Counted from the stretch's first letter, positions 36,803 to 47,689 are shown. The stretch: 64,000 nucleotides of DNA from Ruania halotolerans (GCF_021049285.1 NZ_CP088017.1:744001-808000), one strand, 5' to 3'. Made by a program: numbers and translations. The notes: a model not told the origin generated them from the letters alone.

Positions 36803-36823
36803 CAGCGCTTGAGCTAGGCGCTG
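36803..36823. terminator. Weak hairpin between convergent NlpC/P60 and ppa genes
   Basis: CAGCGC (36803-36808) pairs with GCGCTG (36818-36823) across a 9-base loop in the 168-base convergent gap. No T-run. Confidence 0.35.
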
Positions 36824-36918
36824 GGCCAGGCTCGTCGTGCTGAGCACGGCTCGGGGGTGAGCCCGCCGGGGAAGACGACCGCGGCGAACGGATGCTCCGC
36901 CGTCAGGAGCTGTCGCGA

Positions 36919-37434
36919 TCAGTGCCCGATATGCGGCTGCGGGTGGGTGTACCCGGTCTCCTCGGCGCGGCGGAAGGACGCGCGGATCTCCTCCTCGGCG
37001 GCCTCGCGGCCCACCCAGTGCGCACCCTCCACCGACTTACCGGGTTCGAGGTCCTTGTACACCTCGAAGAAGTGCTGGATCTCCAGGCGATGGAACTCGG
37101 AGACATCGTCGATGTCGCTGCGCCAGCTGGCCCGCTGGTCGCCCACAGGCACGCACAAGACCTTGTCGTCACCGCCGGCCTCATCGCGCATCCGGAACAT
37201 CCCGAGCGCGCGGCACCGGATCAGGCAACCAGGGAAGGTGGGCTCCTCAAGCAGGACGAGTGCGTCCAGCGGGTCGCCGTCCTCACCGAGCGTGCCGTCG
37301 ACGTATCCGTAGTCATCCGGGTAGCGGGTCGAGGTGAACAACATGCGATCGAGGCGGATCCGGCCCGTCTCGTGATCCACCTCATACTTGTTGCGTTGTC
37401 CCTTGGGGATCTCGATGGTGACGTCGAATTCCAC
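36919..37434 (-). CDS. ppa: Soluble inorganic pyrophosphatase (family I)
   Basis: A 171-residue cytoplasmic enzyme hydrolysing PPi to phosphate. It has the signatures [41 protein letters not shown] (the metal-binding DxDPxD core) and a C-terminal HWV/RREAEEEI-like region. The GTG start at 37434 ([10 protein letters not shown]) is chosen because GGGAGAGA lies upstream; the frame is open to 37722. It complements the membrane pyrophosphatase at 3.1 kb and opens the dacB-tilS-ftsH neighbourhood. Confidence 0.95.
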   Translation of the reverse strand: MEFDVTIEIPKGQRNKYEVDHETGRIRLDRMLFTSTRYPDDYGYVDGTLGEDGDPLDALVLLEEPTFPGCLIRCRALGMFRMRDEAGGDDKVLCVPVGDQRASWRSDIDDVSEFHRLEIQHFFEVYKDLEPGKSVEGAHWVGREAAEEEIRASFRRAEETGYTHPQPHIGH

Positions 37435-37496
37435 AGCCTGTCTCTCCCGCTCTGGTGGTGTACTACCCCTAGTGTGGCCTACGGCGGGGCCTGCAG

Positions 37497-39161
37497 GTGG
37501 ACATTGATGCGGCATTCGCGGGTCGGGCGTGTTCATGTCACGACTCAACGACGGCGGACGGGGTGGCAGTGGCGGATTCCAGAGCGCAGCGGCCTCAGGA
37601 TCGCACGCTCGCACGCGCTGGTACTGGCGCCCGCAGCAGAACCTCAGGGAGCCCGACGGCGGCCGGTCACCCCGCGAGGCCGCCTCGCCACGGCGAGCGA
37701 GGGACGCCGTCGGCGGCTGCACGTGCGAAGGCCAGGGATGCCGCGCGCCGTCGGGTGTACCGGCGCCGTAGGCTCGCTCTGCTCTCGGCGTTCCTGGTGA
37801 TTCTGCTGGGCGGCTACACCGCCCTCGACGCGAACGATGTGGTGCCCGGCGTGCTCACCCGCGAGGCACCATGGCCCGATCCGGAGCCGTACCCACAAGT
37901 GGTCGCGGGGGCGCCGGCAGCCGCCCCCGATCGGGTGGCCGGCTCTGCCGAGGATGCACCGCTTCCGCAGACGGACGCGCTCGCGGCGTTGAGCTCGGAT
38001 CTGGTGGCCTCCGGTGCCGTCGGGCCGTCGCCAGGGCTGCTCGTCACCGACGTTCTCACGGGGGAGGACCTGTACGGCGCTCGGGCAACCGAATCGTATG
38101 TGCCCGCCTCCAGTCTCAAGCTGCTCGCGGGCGTTGCGGTCGTGGCCAGCTACGGCGATCAGCACCGGTTCACCACCTCGGTGGTGGACTCGGGCGAGGA
38201 CGTGGTGACCCTCGTAGCCGGCGGGGACCTCACCCTTGCTGCGGGGGAGGGCGACCCGGACGCCGTGATCGGCCACGCTGGGCTCGCCGATCTGGCCGCC
38301 GAGGTGGCGGCAGAGCTCGCGGCCCAAGGCCGCACCGAGGTGCAGGTGGCACTGGACGACACGCTCTTCACCGGGCCTGAACTGGCACCGAGGTGGGGGG
38401 ACGTCGACCTCTCGGGCGGCTGGGCGATGCCCATGGCCCCGATCGCCGTCGATGTGGGCAGGCGTGAGGGGACGAACGTGCGCTCATCCGATGCGGGGAT
38501 GGACGCGGCAGAGGCATTCGCCGACGCCCTCGCGGCCGCCGGCATTTCGGTCAGCGGGGATGTCTCCCGGGCGGCGGCACCGGAGGGAGCGACGGTCCTC
38601 GGTTCAGTAGAGTCCGCCCCCTTGCGTGATCTTGTCTCGTACACGTTGCAGCATTCGGAGAACATCCTCTCTGAGGTGCTGGGGCGGATGACGGCGGTGT
38701 CCACCGGACATGAGGCGAGTTTCGCCGGAGCCGGTGAGGCGGTGCTGGCTGTGCTCGCGGAACTCGGCCTGGACACCTCCGGATCGTCGCTCGCTGATAC
38801 CTCCGGGTTGAGTTCGGAGAGCGTGCTGACCGCACGACTGCTCACGGATGCCGTCCGGCTCGCGGCTGACGGCAGCCATCCAGAGTTGCGGTCGGTGGTG
38901 GATGCGCTGCCGGTGGCAGGTCTCGAGGGGACCCTCGCCAGTCGCCTGGCGGATACGGCAGCAACCGGGACGGTGCGCGCCAAGACCGGAACGTTGCCAC
39001 AGGTGGTGGCGCTGACCGGGATCGTCACCACCGACGAGGGCCGTCTGCTGGCGTTCGCGGTGCTCGCGAACGACTTCGACCAGGGCTCGGCCTACTTGGC
39101 CCGCATCGCCGTGGATGAATGGATCTCCGAGGTGGCTGCCTGCGGGTGTTCATCACCATGA
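37497..39161 (+). CDS. dacB: D-alanyl-D-alanine carboxypeptidase / endopeptidase (PBP4 family)
   Basis: A protein of up to 554 residues. The first 90 are Arg/Ala-rich, followed by one membrane anchor ([18 protein letters not shown]). The penicillin-binding domain has SxxK at Ser205-Lys208 (ASSLK), SEN in [10 protein letters not shown], and KTG in RAKTGTLPQ. It should trim peptidoglycan peptides outside the cell. The start is uncertain: GTG at 37497 is the longest, GTG at 37563 is also possible, and neither has a good ribosome site. In actinobacteria dacB normally sits directly next to the zincin-tilS-hpt group; here an HNH gene intervenes. Confidence 0.88.
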   Translation: MDIDAAFAGRACSCHDSTTADGVAVADSRAQRPQDRTLARAGTGARSRTSGSPTAAGHPARPPRHGERGTPSAAARAKARDAARRRVYRRRRLALLSAFLVILLGGYTALDANDVVPGVLTREAPWPDPEPYPQVVAGAPAAAPDRVAGSAEDAPLPQTDALAALSSDLVASGAVGPSPGLLVTDVLTGEDLYGARATESYVPASSLKLLAGVAVVASYGDQHRFTTSVVDSGEDVVTLVAGGDLTLAAGEGDPDAVIGHAGLADLAAEVAAELAAQGRTEVQVALDDTLFTGPELAPRWGDVDLSGGWAMPMAPIAVDVGRREGTNVRSSDAGMDAAEAFADALAAAGISVSGDVSRAAAPEGATVLGSVESAPLRDLVSYTLQHSENILSEVLGRMTAVSTGHEASFAGAGEAVLAVLAELGLDTSGSSLADTSGLSSESVLTARLLTDAVRLAADGSHPELRSVVDALPVAGLEGTLASRLADTAATGTVRAKTGTLPQVVALTGIVTTDEGRLLAFAVLANDFDQGSAYLARIAVDEWISEVAACGCSSP

Positions 39162-39170
39162 TGCGGAACT

Positions 39171-39198
39171 GATCAGACGCGGAACTTGCGTCGTGATC
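39171..39198 (+). terminator. dacB terminator hairpin
   Basis: GATCAGACGC (39171-39180) pairs with GCGTC-G-TGATC (39188-39198), a 10-bp stem with one bulged base and a 7-base loop, nine bases after the dacB stop. Confidence 0.6.
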
Positions 39199-39298
39199 GT
39201 GCCTCGAGACGGCCGCGCCGTGGACGCCGCACGGCGACTGATCGCCTTCTGACCTGGGCAAACGGGGCAATGTCGGTGGTCGCTGAGATGATCTGGGT

Positions 39299-41032
39299 AT
39301 GACTTCGACAGCCAGCGGTTCGGTGTTCTCGGCTTCGGCCGGGGGCACTGTGTTGGCTGCTGTGCGGCAGAACCGGATGGCGGCCCGGGCGGTGGATGTC
39401 GAGTGTGCTGAGTTGGTCGTGGAGTGGGTGCGTGAGTACGCCATTGATGCTGATGGCTTCGACGGTGGAGCTGGCGCGACAGGTGTGTTCGACCCCGAGG
39501 TGGACGCCGGGCTTCCTGGGACCGAGCAGCCGATGCGGCTGGCCGGTCCGGGGGCGCCGTTGGTCTCTGATCTGGGGTTCACCGGGTTAGCGGCCGCGCT
39601 CGGGCAATCCAACGAAGCCGCGTTGTACTACGTCGGCTCGATTGTTGAACTCGCGTACCGGTTGCCGCTGTTGTGGGGCCGGGTGCGGGCCGGGCAGATC
39701 AGTCTCCACCGGGCCCGGGCAGTGACGCGGTTGACGAAGAAGCTCCCCTTCGCCGGCGCTGGGTGGGTGGATGCTCAGGTGGCCTGGACCATCGGCACCT
39801 GCAGCACCAGTCAGATTGAACGCACCGTTGCTGCTGCGATGGAGTCTTTCGACCCCGCACAGGCAGAAGCCGATCGCCTGGCAGCGTTGGAGGGGCGCCG
39901 GTTCGATATCCACCTCGACGAGGTCGCGACTCCGGGTGTGGCGGGCTCGGGGGCCATCGTGCAGGTTGACGGCGGGTTGGATATCGCTGATGCTCTCGAT
40001 CTGGACGCCGCAGTGCGTGATCGCGCCCGAGCCCTCGCCGGGCTCTTGCCCGGCACGAGTGAGGACGTGCGCCGTTCCATCGCTGTGGGCGACCTCGCAA
40101 GAGGACAAGACACCCTCCCCCTGACCACCACCGACACCGACACCAGCCCCACCCCGTCAGTGCCGGGCGGGGGAACTGGTCGCACGGTGATGCTCTACCT
40201 CCACCTGCCCGCCGACGCTCTCAAACCCGGCACTGGTCAGCCAGTTGACGCCGCGGGCAGTGTGTTCAGCACCGGGACCATCGGGCGCTGTGAGAACACC
40301 AAGTCCCCGGTCACCACCGAGCAGGTCCGCACCTGGTGCCAAACGGCGGGGCGGGTGGTCGTGCGACCAGTGATCGATCTGAACGCCCACTACAGCGCCA
40401 GCACCTATGAAGCCAACCCACGACTACGCGAACAGATCACCCTGCGTGATGGGCACTGCCGGTTCCCGTACTGTCAGCGCACCGCCCGTGCTGCTGATCA
40501 GGACCACACCATCCCCTACGACCAGGGTGGGCCTACCAGTACCGCCAATCTGACCACGTTGTGCCGCCGTCACCATCGAGCGAAAACCCACGCGAGCTGG
40601 TCCTACCTGATGATCACCCCCGGGACCTACCTCTGGACAGACCCCGACGGGGTTCAGTACTTGGTCACCACCACCGGCACCTACCTGATCCCCGGACCGG
40701 GCCGCGCGAGTGATTCCTCTGAGGGGAAGACAGATCGACCGCCCGGCCAGCGCCCGGGCAGCCCGTTCGGTGTGCTCGACCCGCACGTGGCCAGAGTGCG
40801 CGAACGCGCCATCACCGCGATGAAGAAGACATCCGCGGTCACACCACCACCACGATTCCGCACCGATCCACACCGGGACCGAGATACCCGTTCGCCCCGC
40901 ACCGGTACTACACCGCCACACGAGCACCACCCAGGCCCCGATGTCCACTCACCCGCGAGCACCGATCCAGCTGCGAGCCCTCGCTCACCCGCGAGCACCC
41001 ACGCACCGCGTGGCGCTGACCCACCCTTCTGA
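39299..41032 (+). CDS. HNH endonuclease with DUF222 (13E12-repeat) domain
   Basis: A 577-residue protein. The N-terminal two thirds match the DUF222 pattern (LVVEWVREYAIDADGFDGG, GLAAALGQSNEAALYYVGSIVELAYRLP). The HNH nuclease follows (LREQITLRDGHCRFPYCQR, DQDHTIPYDQGGPT, LCRRHHRAKTH). The C-terminal 100 residues are Pro/His/Thr-rich and low complexity. These proteins occur in many copies in actinobacterial genomes and behave like selfish or mobile genes; their function is unproven. The gene interrupts the otherwise conserved dacB-zincin-tilS order. Its wording (ggttcggtgttctcggcttcgg) uses more T-ending codons than its neighbours. Confidence 0.9.
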   Translation: MTSTASGSVFSASAGGTVLAAVRQNRMAARAVDVECAELVVEWVREYAIDADGFDGGAGATGVFDPEVDAGLPGTEQPMRLAGPGAPLVSDLGFTGLAAALGQSNEAALYYVGSIVELAYRLPLLWGRVRAGQISLHRARAVTRLTKKLPFAGAGWVDAQVAWTIGTCSTSQIERTVAAAMESFDPAQAEADRLAALEGRRFDIHLDEVATPGVAGSGAIVQVDGGLDIADALDLDAAVRDRARALAGLLPGTSEDVRRSIAVGDLARGQDTLPLTTTDTDTSPTPSVPGGGTGRTVMLYLHLPADALKPGTGQPVDAAGSVFSTGTIGRCENTKSPVTTEQVRTWCQTAGRVVVRPVIDLNAHYSASTYEANPRLREQITLRDGHCRFPYCQRTARAADQDHTIPYDQGGPTSTANLTTLCRRHHRAKTHASWSYLMITPGTYLWTDPDGVQYLVTTTGTYLIPGPGRASDSSEGKTDRPPGQRPGSPFGVLDPHVARVRERAITAMKKTSAVTPPPRFRTDPHRDRDTRSPRTGTTPPHEHHPGPDVHSPASTDPAASPRSPASTHAPRGADPPF

Positions 41033-41254
41033 ACGCCCCGCCCCGCACCCCGCCGACACCCACCGTCGACGGGGGCACAGGCATGACCGGAGGCGCGCTG
41101 CCCGTCCACACCCGCACGGTGCGCCCGCCCGCGCGGGGCCTCGCTCGCTGAGGGTGCGCCGCTCGCCCAGGATCAGGGTGTTTGGCGCGCACGGCGCGTC
41201 AGTCGCGGCCGCCACACCGACGTGGTCGGTGGCAGTGGCCCGTAGGGTGGAGCC

Positions 41255-42334
41255 ATGAGCGAGACCGCGAGGAGTGAGAGGGCCATCGATTGGCGACTCG
41301 CCACTCGCCGCTCCGCCACCCTGACGCGGCCCGGGCCACACGTGGAACCAGCCGAACGCGCTGAGTTCATCGCTGAGTTGCGCACCTCGGCACAGGACGC
41401 CCCCGCACACGTCGGTGCCGTCACCGGGCTGCTCGAGCCGGCACTGCGAGCGGGCACCGGCCCGGTCTACGTGATCGATCGCCCCCGCTGGGCCGAGGCG
41501 AACATCGAGATGCTTCGCGGCACCATCGGTGACGTCCTGCCCGCCCCCTCGCGGCCGTGGGGAGGGCGATTCGCGGGCGAAGAGCTCGGCGCGATTCTCG
41601 CCCTGCTCGCCTCACGCGTCCTCGGCCAGTACGACCCCTTCACCACACGCGCCACCGAGAACCCGGGCCCTGCTGCGCAGAGTGGCCGTCTCGTGCTCGT
41701 GGCCCCCAACATCTGGCACATCCAGAACGAACTCGGGGTCAACCGACGCGACTTCGGAATGTGGGTCTGCCTGCACGAGCAGACCCATGCTCTCCAGTTC
41801 GCGGCGGCCCCATGGCTCACTGACCACCTGCGCATGACGATGCGCACCCTGATGACCGCCGTCACGGACACGGACTCCGGCGCCCAGCGCTTGGAAAACT
41901 TGCTTCGCGCGCTACCTGACGTGCTGACCGGCCGCCGCAACGGCGCCCCGGCGGGCGCGCTCGTGGACGCGGTGCTCAACGAGCCGGAGCGCGCCGCGAT
42001 GGCCGAGACGGTCGCGCTGATGTCCCTGCTGGAAGGGCACGCGGACGTGGTGATGGACGCCGTCGGACCACGCGTGGTGCCCACGGTGAAGAAGATTCGC
42101 AAGGCGTTCGAGAAGCGCCGAGCTGGCACCGGCCCGATTGACCTCCTGCTCCGGCGCATCCTCGGCCTCGACGCCAAACTGGCCCAGTACCGCAACGGCG
42201 CCGCCTTCGTACGCACCGTCGTGGACCAGGTGGGCCACGAGGGGTTCAATGCCGTCTGGAGTGGCCCCGAGGCGCTACCGAGTGCCGACGAGATCGCCGA
42301 CCCCGCGGCCTGGGTACGGCGCCTCCACGGCTGA
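41255..42334 (+). CDS. Zinc-dependent metalloprotease-like protein (zincin, TIGR03624 group)
   Basis: A 359-residue protein with a HEQTH zincin motif at residues 174-178 inside MWVCLHEQTHALQF, and conserved regions RPRWAEANIEML and EGHADVVMDAVG (the likely third ligand). Homologues lie immediately upstream of tilS in actinobacteria; database names link the group to coenzyme F420 synthesis only by co-occurrence. Activity is unproven. The ATG follows TAGGGT (41243-41248) by six bases, a leaderless pattern. The stop shares a base with the tilS start (TGATG). Confidence 0.88.
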   Translation: MSETARSERAIDWRLATRRSATLTRPGPHVEPAERAEFIAELRTSAQDAPAHVGAVTGLLEPALRAGTGPVYVIDRPRWAEANIEMLRGTIGDVLPAPSRPWGGRFAGEELGAILALLASRVLGQYDPFTTRATENPGPAAQSGRLVLVAPNIWHIQNELGVNRRDFGMWVCLHEQTHALQFAAAPWLTDHLRMTMRTLMTAVTDTDSGAQRLENLLRALPDVLTGRRNGAPAGALVDAVLNEPERAAMAETVALMSLLEGHADVVMDAVGPRVVPTVKKIRKAFEKRRAGTGPIDLLLRRILGLDAKLAQYRNGAAFVRTVVDQVGHEGFNAVWSGPEALPSADEIADPAAWVRRLHG

Positions 42335-43389
42335 TGCCAGGACCGCAGCCGCCGGTGGCTCGAGTCCGCCATGCCGTGCGCACCTTCCTGCAGGATCGCA
42401 TCTCCACTGGTCGGCTCCTCGCCGGCGACCTGCTCCTGGTGGCCTGCTCAGGAGGACCCGACTCGCTCGCTCTCGCCGCGGCCACAGCGTTCGTCGCTCC
42501 TCGCCTGGACCTACGGGCGGGTGCCGTGGTGATCGACCACGGATTACAGGAGGGCAGCGCCACCGTGGCGGAAACGGCCCGGGTGGCATGTGCCAGCCTG
42601 GGCCTCGACCCTGCCATGACCGTCCCCGTGCACATCCCGGGTGAGCGCCCCGACGGTCCCGAGGGCGCAGCGCGCACCGCCCGATATGCCGCGCTGAACG
42701 ATTCGCTCATGCGCACCGGAGCAACCGCGGTGCTGCTCGGCCACACCCGAGACGATCAAGCTGAGACCGTGTTGCTCGCCCTCGCCCGTGGCTCGGGCAC
42801 GCGTTCGCTGGCCGGGATGGCCGCCGTCCGGGAGCCCTTCTGGCGCCCCCTCCTCACCTCGGCCCGCGCGGACACCCACGCCGCCTGTACTGCGCAGGGC
42901 CTGCCCGTCTGGCACGACCCGAGCAACGCCGTCGATGGCCCCTGGCGCACCGCCGACGGCGAGCCGCTTCGGCGGAGCGCCGTCCGTCATGTGGTGCTCC
43001 CCACATTGACCAGCGCGCTCGGGCCCGGTGTGCCCGAGGCACTGGCCCGCACCGCCGACCTCGCGCGCGCCGACGCGGACCTGCTCGACGAGCTGGCCGA
43101 GCAGGCGTACGTCCGGCTCGTGGGGCGTGAGCCGGACGGGTCTCATATCGCCTCAACCGGTGAGCTCAGCGAGGTTCCGACGGCGGTGCGCCGCCGCCTC
43201 CTGCGCAGGCTCGCCCTGGCAGCGGGCTGCCAGGGCGGTGCGCTCTCCCACGTCCACACCGAGCGAATGGACGCACTCGTCGTCGGCTGGAATGGACAAG
43301 GACCGGTGCATCTGCCCGGCGGGATCATCGCGATGCGGACCTGTGGCAGGCTTGTGCTGCGCGCAGGTCCGGCCCGCCCGGTTCGGTGA
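42334..43389 (+). CDS. tilS: tRNA(Ile)-lysidine synthetase
   Basis: A 351-residue PP-loop ATPase that converts C34 of tRNA-Ile(CAU) to lysidine. The ATP loop SGGPDS is at residues 39-44, and VLLGHTRDDQAETVLLALARGSG carries the conserved HxxDDQxET. It is shorter than the E. coli enzyme, as usual in actinobacteria, with a reduced C-terminal part. Translationally coupled to the zincin gene; hpt follows after about 30 bases. Confidence 0.95.
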   Translation: MPGPQPPVARVRHAVRTFLQDRISTGRLLAGDLLLVACSGGPDSLALAAATAFVAPRLDLRAGAVVIDHGLQEGSATVAETARVACASLGLDPAMTVPVHIPGERPDGPEGAARTARYAALNDSLMRTGATAVLLGHTRDDQAETVLLALARGSGTRSLAGMAAVREPFWRPLLTSARADTHAACTAQGLPVWHDPSNAVDGPWRTADGEPLRRSAVRHVVLPTLTSALGPGVPEALARTADLARADADLLDELAEQAYVRLVGREPDGSHIASTGELSEVPTAVRRRLLRRLALAAGCQGGALSHVHTERMDALVVGWNGQGPVHLPGGIIAMRTCGRLVLRAGPARPVR

Positions 43390-43420
43390 CTTCGATGGAC
43401 GCGCCGTGAAGGAGAGTGGA

Positions 43421-43975
43421 GTGGACGCGACCGATATGGGCACCGACCTCAAAGAGGTGTTGCTCAGCGAGGAGCAGATCGGGGCCACGCTCGATGAGAT
43501 GGCGGCCCGCATTGATGCCGACTACGCCGGCAAGGAAGTGCTCCTGGTGGGTGTCCTCAAGGGCGCAGTGATGGTGATGGCCGATCTCTCCCGGCGGATG
43601 CACACCGACCTCACGATGGACTGGATGGCCGTCTCCTCCTACGGTTCGGGCACCAGATCCTCCGGGGTAGTGCGCATCCTCAAAGACCTGGACGCCGACA
43701 TCGACGGCAAGCACGTGCTCATCGCCGAGGACATCATCGATTCCGGGCTCACGCTCTCCTGGCTGTTGGCGAACCTACGCAGCCGCAACCCTGCCTCCGT
43801 CGAGGTCGCCACACTGCTGCGTAAACCGGACGCGGCCAAGGTGGACGTGGGCGTCAAGTACGTCGGCTTCGACGTCCCGGATGAGTTCGTGGTGGGATAC
43901 GGGTTGGACTACGACGGCCGGTACCGGAACCTGCCGTTCGTGGGCACGCTCGCTGAGCACGTCTACCAACGCTGA
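43421..43975 (+). CDS. hpt: Hypoxanthine(-guanine) phosphoribosyltransferase
   Basis: A 184-residue purine-salvage enzyme. The PRPP loop is VLIAEDIIDSGLTLSWL, and LLVGVLKGAVMVMADLSRRM and the flexible-loop region SSYGSGTRSSG are conserved. The GTG at 43421 is chosen because AAGGAGA lies five bases upstream (43409-43415). The pairing of tilS, hpt and ftsH is conserved widely in bacteria. Confidence 0.95.
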   Translation: MDATDMGTDLKEVLLSEEQIGATLDEMAARIDADYAGKEVLLVGVLKGAVMVMADLSRRMHTDLTMDWMAVSSYGSGTRSSGVVRILKDLDADIDGKHVLIAEDIIDSGLTLSWLLANLRSRNPASVEVATLLRKPDAAKVDVGVKYVGFDVPDEFVVGYGLDYDGRYRNLPFVGTLAEHVYQR

Positions 43976-44136
43976 TCGATGCGGGCCACACGCTCACGGC
44001 TGGGAACCACCCGACTCGCTCGGATGCCCGGCGTACTGCCGTCGGCGAACACATTCACGAGCTGCCAGATCTGTCGTATAGCGTCACCCGGTAGAACTGC
44101 TAGCAGGAGGGACCGGGGCGCGACCCCATAGGTGCG

Positions 44137-46218
44137 ATGAACGTCAAGAAACTGCTGCGTGGCCCACTGATCTGGATCCTGATCCCGATCATCGTAATCG
44201 TTGTGAGCTTCCAGCTCATGAGCGGTGGCGGTGTGCGCCAGATCGACACCTCGGCGGGCCTTGAGCTCCTCGCCGGGGAGACAGTCGAGCAAGTCGAGAT
44301 CACCGACGGTCACCAGCGTGTCAACCTCACGCTGAGCGAGCCGTACACCGACGGCGATACCGAGTACGGCACCGACGTGGAGTTCTACTACGTCACCCCG
44401 CAGGCCGACACGGTGGCGCAGGCCATTGCGGACAACGACCCCTCCGGCGGCTACAACTCCGTGGTGCCGCAGACCCCGTGGTGGTCCAGCCTCCTGATGA
44501 CGCTGCTGACGATCATCCTGCTCGTGGGGGTGTTCTGGTTCATTCTCTCCCGCATGCAGGGCGGGAACTCCCGCATGATGAACTTCGGCAAGTCCAAGGC
44601 CAAGCAGGTCACGAAGGAGACGCCGAAGGTCTCCTTCACCGACGTGGCCGGGGTGGACGAGGCGGTCGAGGAACTGCAAGAGATCAAGGACTTCCTCTCG
44701 GATCCCGCTCGGTTCCAGGCAGTCGGCGCAAAGATCCCCAAGGGTGTCTTGCTCTACGGCCCGCCCGGAACGGGGAAGACGCTGCTGGCACGCTCAGTGG
44801 CCGGTGAGGCCGGGGTGCCGTTCTACTCCATCTCCGGATCGGACTTCGTGGAGATGTTCGTCGGCGTGGGTGCCTCGCGTGTACGGGACCTGTTCGAGCA
44901 GGCGAAGGCGAACGCCCCGGCGATCATCTTCGTCGACGAGATCGACGCCGTCGGTCGCCAGCGTGGCGCCGGACTCGGCGGCGGCCACGATGAACGCGAG
45001 CAGACCCTGAACCAGCTCCTGGTGGAGATGGACGGCTTCGACGTGAATGCGAACGTCATCCTGATCGCGGCCAGCAACCGGCCGGATATTCTTGATCCGG
45101 CACTGTTGCGCCCGGGCCGGTTCGACCGGCAGATCGCTGTTGAATCCCCCGATCTGAAGGGCCGCGAGGCGATCCTGGCCGTCCATGCCCAGGGCAAGCC
45201 GATGGCGCCCGGAGTGGACCTGCATGCGATCGCCAAACGCACCCCCGGCTTCACTGGTGCCGACCTCGCGAACGCGTTGAACGAGGCCGCGCTGCTCACG
45301 GCGCGGACGAACGGCACGATGATCGGTGACGCCGAGCTCGACGAGGCAATCGATCGCGTGATCGCCGGTCCGCAGAAGAAGACCCGGGTGATGAACGAGA
45401 AGGAGCGCAAGGTCACCGCCTACCACGAGGGCGGGCACGCTCTGGTGGCGGCAGCGCTGCGTTACACCGACCCGGTCACCAAAGTCACGATCCTTCCGCG
45501 TGGCCGGGCCCTCGGTTACACCATGGTCATGCCGAGCGAGGACAAGTACTCCACCACCCGCAACGAGTTGCTCGACCAGCTCGCCTACGCGATGGGCGGC
45601 AGGGTGGCCGAGGAGATCATCTTCCACGACCCCACCACCGGCGCCTCGAACGACATCGAGAAGGCCACGGCCACGGCGCGCAAGATGGTCAAGGAGTTCG
45701 GTATGAGTGAGCGGGTCGGTGCCATCCGGCTCGGCACCGCCGACAGTGAGGTCTTCCTCGGCCGCGATATGGGCCACCAGCGGGAGTACTCCGAGGACGT
45801 CGCCGGGCTGGTGGACCAGGAAGTGCGCCGCCTCATCGAAAGCGCGCACGACGAGGCATGGTCGGTGCTCACCGAGTACCGGCACGTTCTCGACGCGCTG
45901 GCACTCGCCCTGCTGGAACGGGAGACCCTGAACCAAGCCGAGTTGGCCGAGGTGTTCACGCCTGTGGTCAAACGTGACCCTCGTCCCGTCTGGCTCTCCA
46001 GCCAGGAGCGGACGGTCAGCCAGATCCCGCCGGTGCAGACGCCACGGGAGGTCGCCCAAGGCGAAGCGCCTATGCCGCCGCAGGACGAGGTCGCGGCCGC
46101 TGGTGAAGACGGACTCCCGGGGCAGGCTTCTCCACCCACGGAGGCGCCCACACCTCCGGAGGCGCCCACGAGCACACCGGAACCGCCAACCCCGGGCGAT
46201 GAGCACCGGGATGGGTGA
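44137..46218 (+). CDS. ftsH: ATP-dependent zinc metalloprotease FtsH
   Basis: A 693-residue membrane-anchored AAA+ protease. Two membrane helices (about 11-27 and 113-133) flank the periplasm-side domain. Walker A is GPPGTGKT at 208-215, the pore motif is [17 protein letters not shown], Walker B is IIFVDEID, the SRH carries RPGRFDRQI, and the zinc site is HEGGH at 430-434. The C-terminal 60 residues are Pro/Glu-rich and variable. It degrades membrane and regulatory proteins. The 3' end overlaps folE by 20 bases, so the two are coupled. The ATG is preceded by an AGGAGGGA that is rather far away (24 bases). Confidence 0.97.
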   Translation: MNVKKLLRGPLIWILIPIIVIVVSFQLMSGGGVRQIDTSAGLELLAGETVEQVEITDGHQRVNLTLSEPYTDGDTEYGTDVEFYYVTPQADTVAQAIADNDPSGGYNSVVPQTPWWSSLLMTLLTIILLVGVFWFILSRMQGGNSRMMNFGKSKAKQVTKETPKVSFTDVAGVDEAVEELQEIKDFLSDPARFQAVGAKIPKGVLLYGPPGTGKTLLARSVAGEAGVPFYSISGSDFVEMFVGVGASRVRDLFEQAKANAPAIIFVDEIDAVGRQRGAGLGGGHDEREQTLNQLLVEMDGFDVNANVILIAASNRPDILDPALLRPGRFDRQIAVESPDLKGREAILAVHAQGKPMAPGVDLHAIAKRTPGFTGADLANALNEAALLTARTNGTMIGDAELDEAIDRVIAGPQKKTRVMNEKERKVTAYHEGGHALVAAALRYTDPVTKVTILPRGRALGYTMVMPSEDKYSTTRNELLDQLAYAMGGRVAEEIIFHDPTTGASNDIEKATATARKMVKEFGMSERVGAIRLGTADSEVFLGRDMGHQREYSEDVAGLVDQEVRRLIESAHDEAWSVLTEYRHVLDALALALLERETLNQAELAEVFTPVVKRDPRPVWLSSQERTVSQIPPVQTPREVAQGEAPMPPQDEVAAAGEDGLPGQASPPTEAPTPPEAPTSTPEPPTPGDEHRDG

Positions 46219-46780
46219 GTACGACGCCGCAGGGGTAGAACGTGCGGTGCGGGACCTGTTGGTCGCCGTCGGAGAAGATCCGAACCGCGAGGGACTCCGG
46301 GACACTCCCGGCCGCCTCGCGAAGGCCTACGCAGAGATCTACTCCGGTCTCCGGCAGCGGCCTGAGGACGTCGTGCAGACGTTCTTCGATATCGACCACG
46401 AAGAGATGATCCTCGTGCGCGACATCGAGGTGTACTCCACGTGCGAGCACCACCTGCTGCCGTTCCACGGGGTCGCGCATGTGGGATACATCCCGTCGGA
46501 GTCCGGCACCGTGACCGGACTGAGCAAACTCGCGCGGTTGGTGGACGTGTACGCCAAGCGCCCGCAAGTGCAGGAGCGCCTCACCACGCAGGTCGCGGAT
46601 GCCCTGGTGGATCTGGTCGGCGCGCGCGGAGTGATCGTGGTGGTCGAGTGCGAGCACCTGTGCATGTCGATGCGTGGCGTTCGCAAACCCGGTTCACGCA
46701 CCGTCACCTCCGCTGTGCGGGGCCAGATGCGCAACACCGCCACCCGCGCGGAGGCGATGAGTCTCATCGCGCGCGGTTGA
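46199..46780 (+). CDS. folE: GTP cyclohydrolase I
   Basis: A 193-residue enzyme, first step of folate synthesis (GTP to dihydroneopterin triphosphate). Signatures are [31 protein letters not shown] (zinc Cys and His), [23 protein letters not shown] and [15 protein letters not shown] (second Cys). The start is either ATG 46199 or ATG 46211; both overlap ftsH and neither has a strong ribosome site. Co-directional with folP and folB-folK, it starts the folate block. Confidence 0.96.
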   Translation: MSTGMGEYDAAGVERAVRDLLVAVGEDPNREGLRDTPGRLAKAYAEIYSGLRQRPEDVVQTFFDIDHEEMILVRDIEVYSTCEHHLLPFHGVAHVGYIPSESGTVTGLSKLARLVDVYAKRPQVQERLTTQVADALVDLVGARGVIVVVECEHLCMSMRGVRKPGSRTVTSAVRGQMRNTATRAEAMSLIARG

Positions 46781-46821
46781 GCATCGCGAAGACGCCACGA
46801 CGGCGTAGGTAGGGTGGCCAC

Positions 46822-47664
46822 GTGACCTCGCGCACGCTTGACCTGGGCCGCACGCTCGTCATGGGTGTGGTCAACGTGACCCCCGATTCGTTCAGCGACG
46901 GCGGCCAGTGGTTCCAGACCGATGTGGCCGTCGCCCACGGCCGTCACCTGCTGGCCCAGGGGGCAGACTTGCTGGACATCGGCGGGGAGTCCACCCGGCC
47001 CGGCGCCACGCGGGTTCCGGTCGATGATGAGCTGGATCGCGTGCTCCCCGTTGTGCGCGCCCTCGCTGCTGCCGGCGCCGACGTCAGCGTGGATACGATG
47101 CGCGCCGAGGTGGCCGAACGGGCGGTTTCCGCCGGGGCACACATGATCAATGACGTCTCGGGTGGGCTGGCCGATCCCGAGATGACGAAGGTGGTGGCCC
47201 GCACCGGTTGCCGCTACGTCCTCTCCCATTGGCGGGGGCACTCCGATGTGATGGGCGACCTCGCCGCATATGACGACGTGACCGCTGAGGTGGGCGCCGA
47301 ACTCGCTGAACGCGTAGCAGCCGCGCGAACGGCAGGTGTGCGCCCCGATCAGCTTGTGCTCGATCCCGGGCTCGGCTTCGCCAAGGACGGCGTGCACAAC
47401 TGGGAGCTGCTCGCCGGCCTCGACCGGATCATGGGGCTCGGATATCCGGTCCTGGTGGGCGCCTCGCGCAAGCGGTTCCTCGGTGAACTCCTGGCAGCTC
47501 ATGGTGCCGAGTCCTTTCCTGCATTCCGGGACCGGGCCACGGCGGCTGTGTCCGCATTGGCTGCCGCCCGCGGGGTGTGGGGAGTGCGAGTACACGACGT
47601 CGCCGGTTCTGTTGATGCCGTTCGGGTGGCTCAGGCATGGCGGGAGGCCGAGAATCTCAGATGA
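46822..47664 (+). CDS. folP: Dihydropteroate synthase
   Basis: A 280-residue TIM-barrel enzyme joining pterin pyrophosphate and p-aminobenzoate; the sulfonamide target. It carries MGVVNVTPDSFSDGG, DIGGESTRPGA, ISVDT-like VSVDTMRAEVAERA, INDVSGG, DPGLGFAK and VGASRKRFLG. The GTG start follows TAGGGT (46810-46815) by six bases, so the mRNA is probably leaderless. Confidence 0.96.
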   Translation: MTSRTLDLGRTLVMGVVNVTPDSFSDGGQWFQTDVAVAHGRHLLAQGADLLDIGGESTRPGATRVPVDDELDRVLPVVRALAAAGADVSVDTMRAEVAERAVSAGAHMINDVSGGLADPEMTKVVARTGCRYVLSHWRGHSDVMGDLAAYDDVTAEVGAELAERVAAARTAGVRPDQLVLDPGLGFAKDGVHNWELLAGLDRIMGLGYPVLVGASRKRFLGELLAAHGAESFPAFRDRATAAVSALAAARGVWGVRVHDVAGSVDAVRVAQAWREAENLR

Positions 47665-47689
47665 CAGGGCGGGCACGGAAAGGGCAGGG

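Noticed and set aside
43028-43420. Upstream extension of the hpt frame inside tilS.
   Set aside because: It is the out-of-frame shadow of tilS; the ribosome site at 43409-43415 marks the real start.
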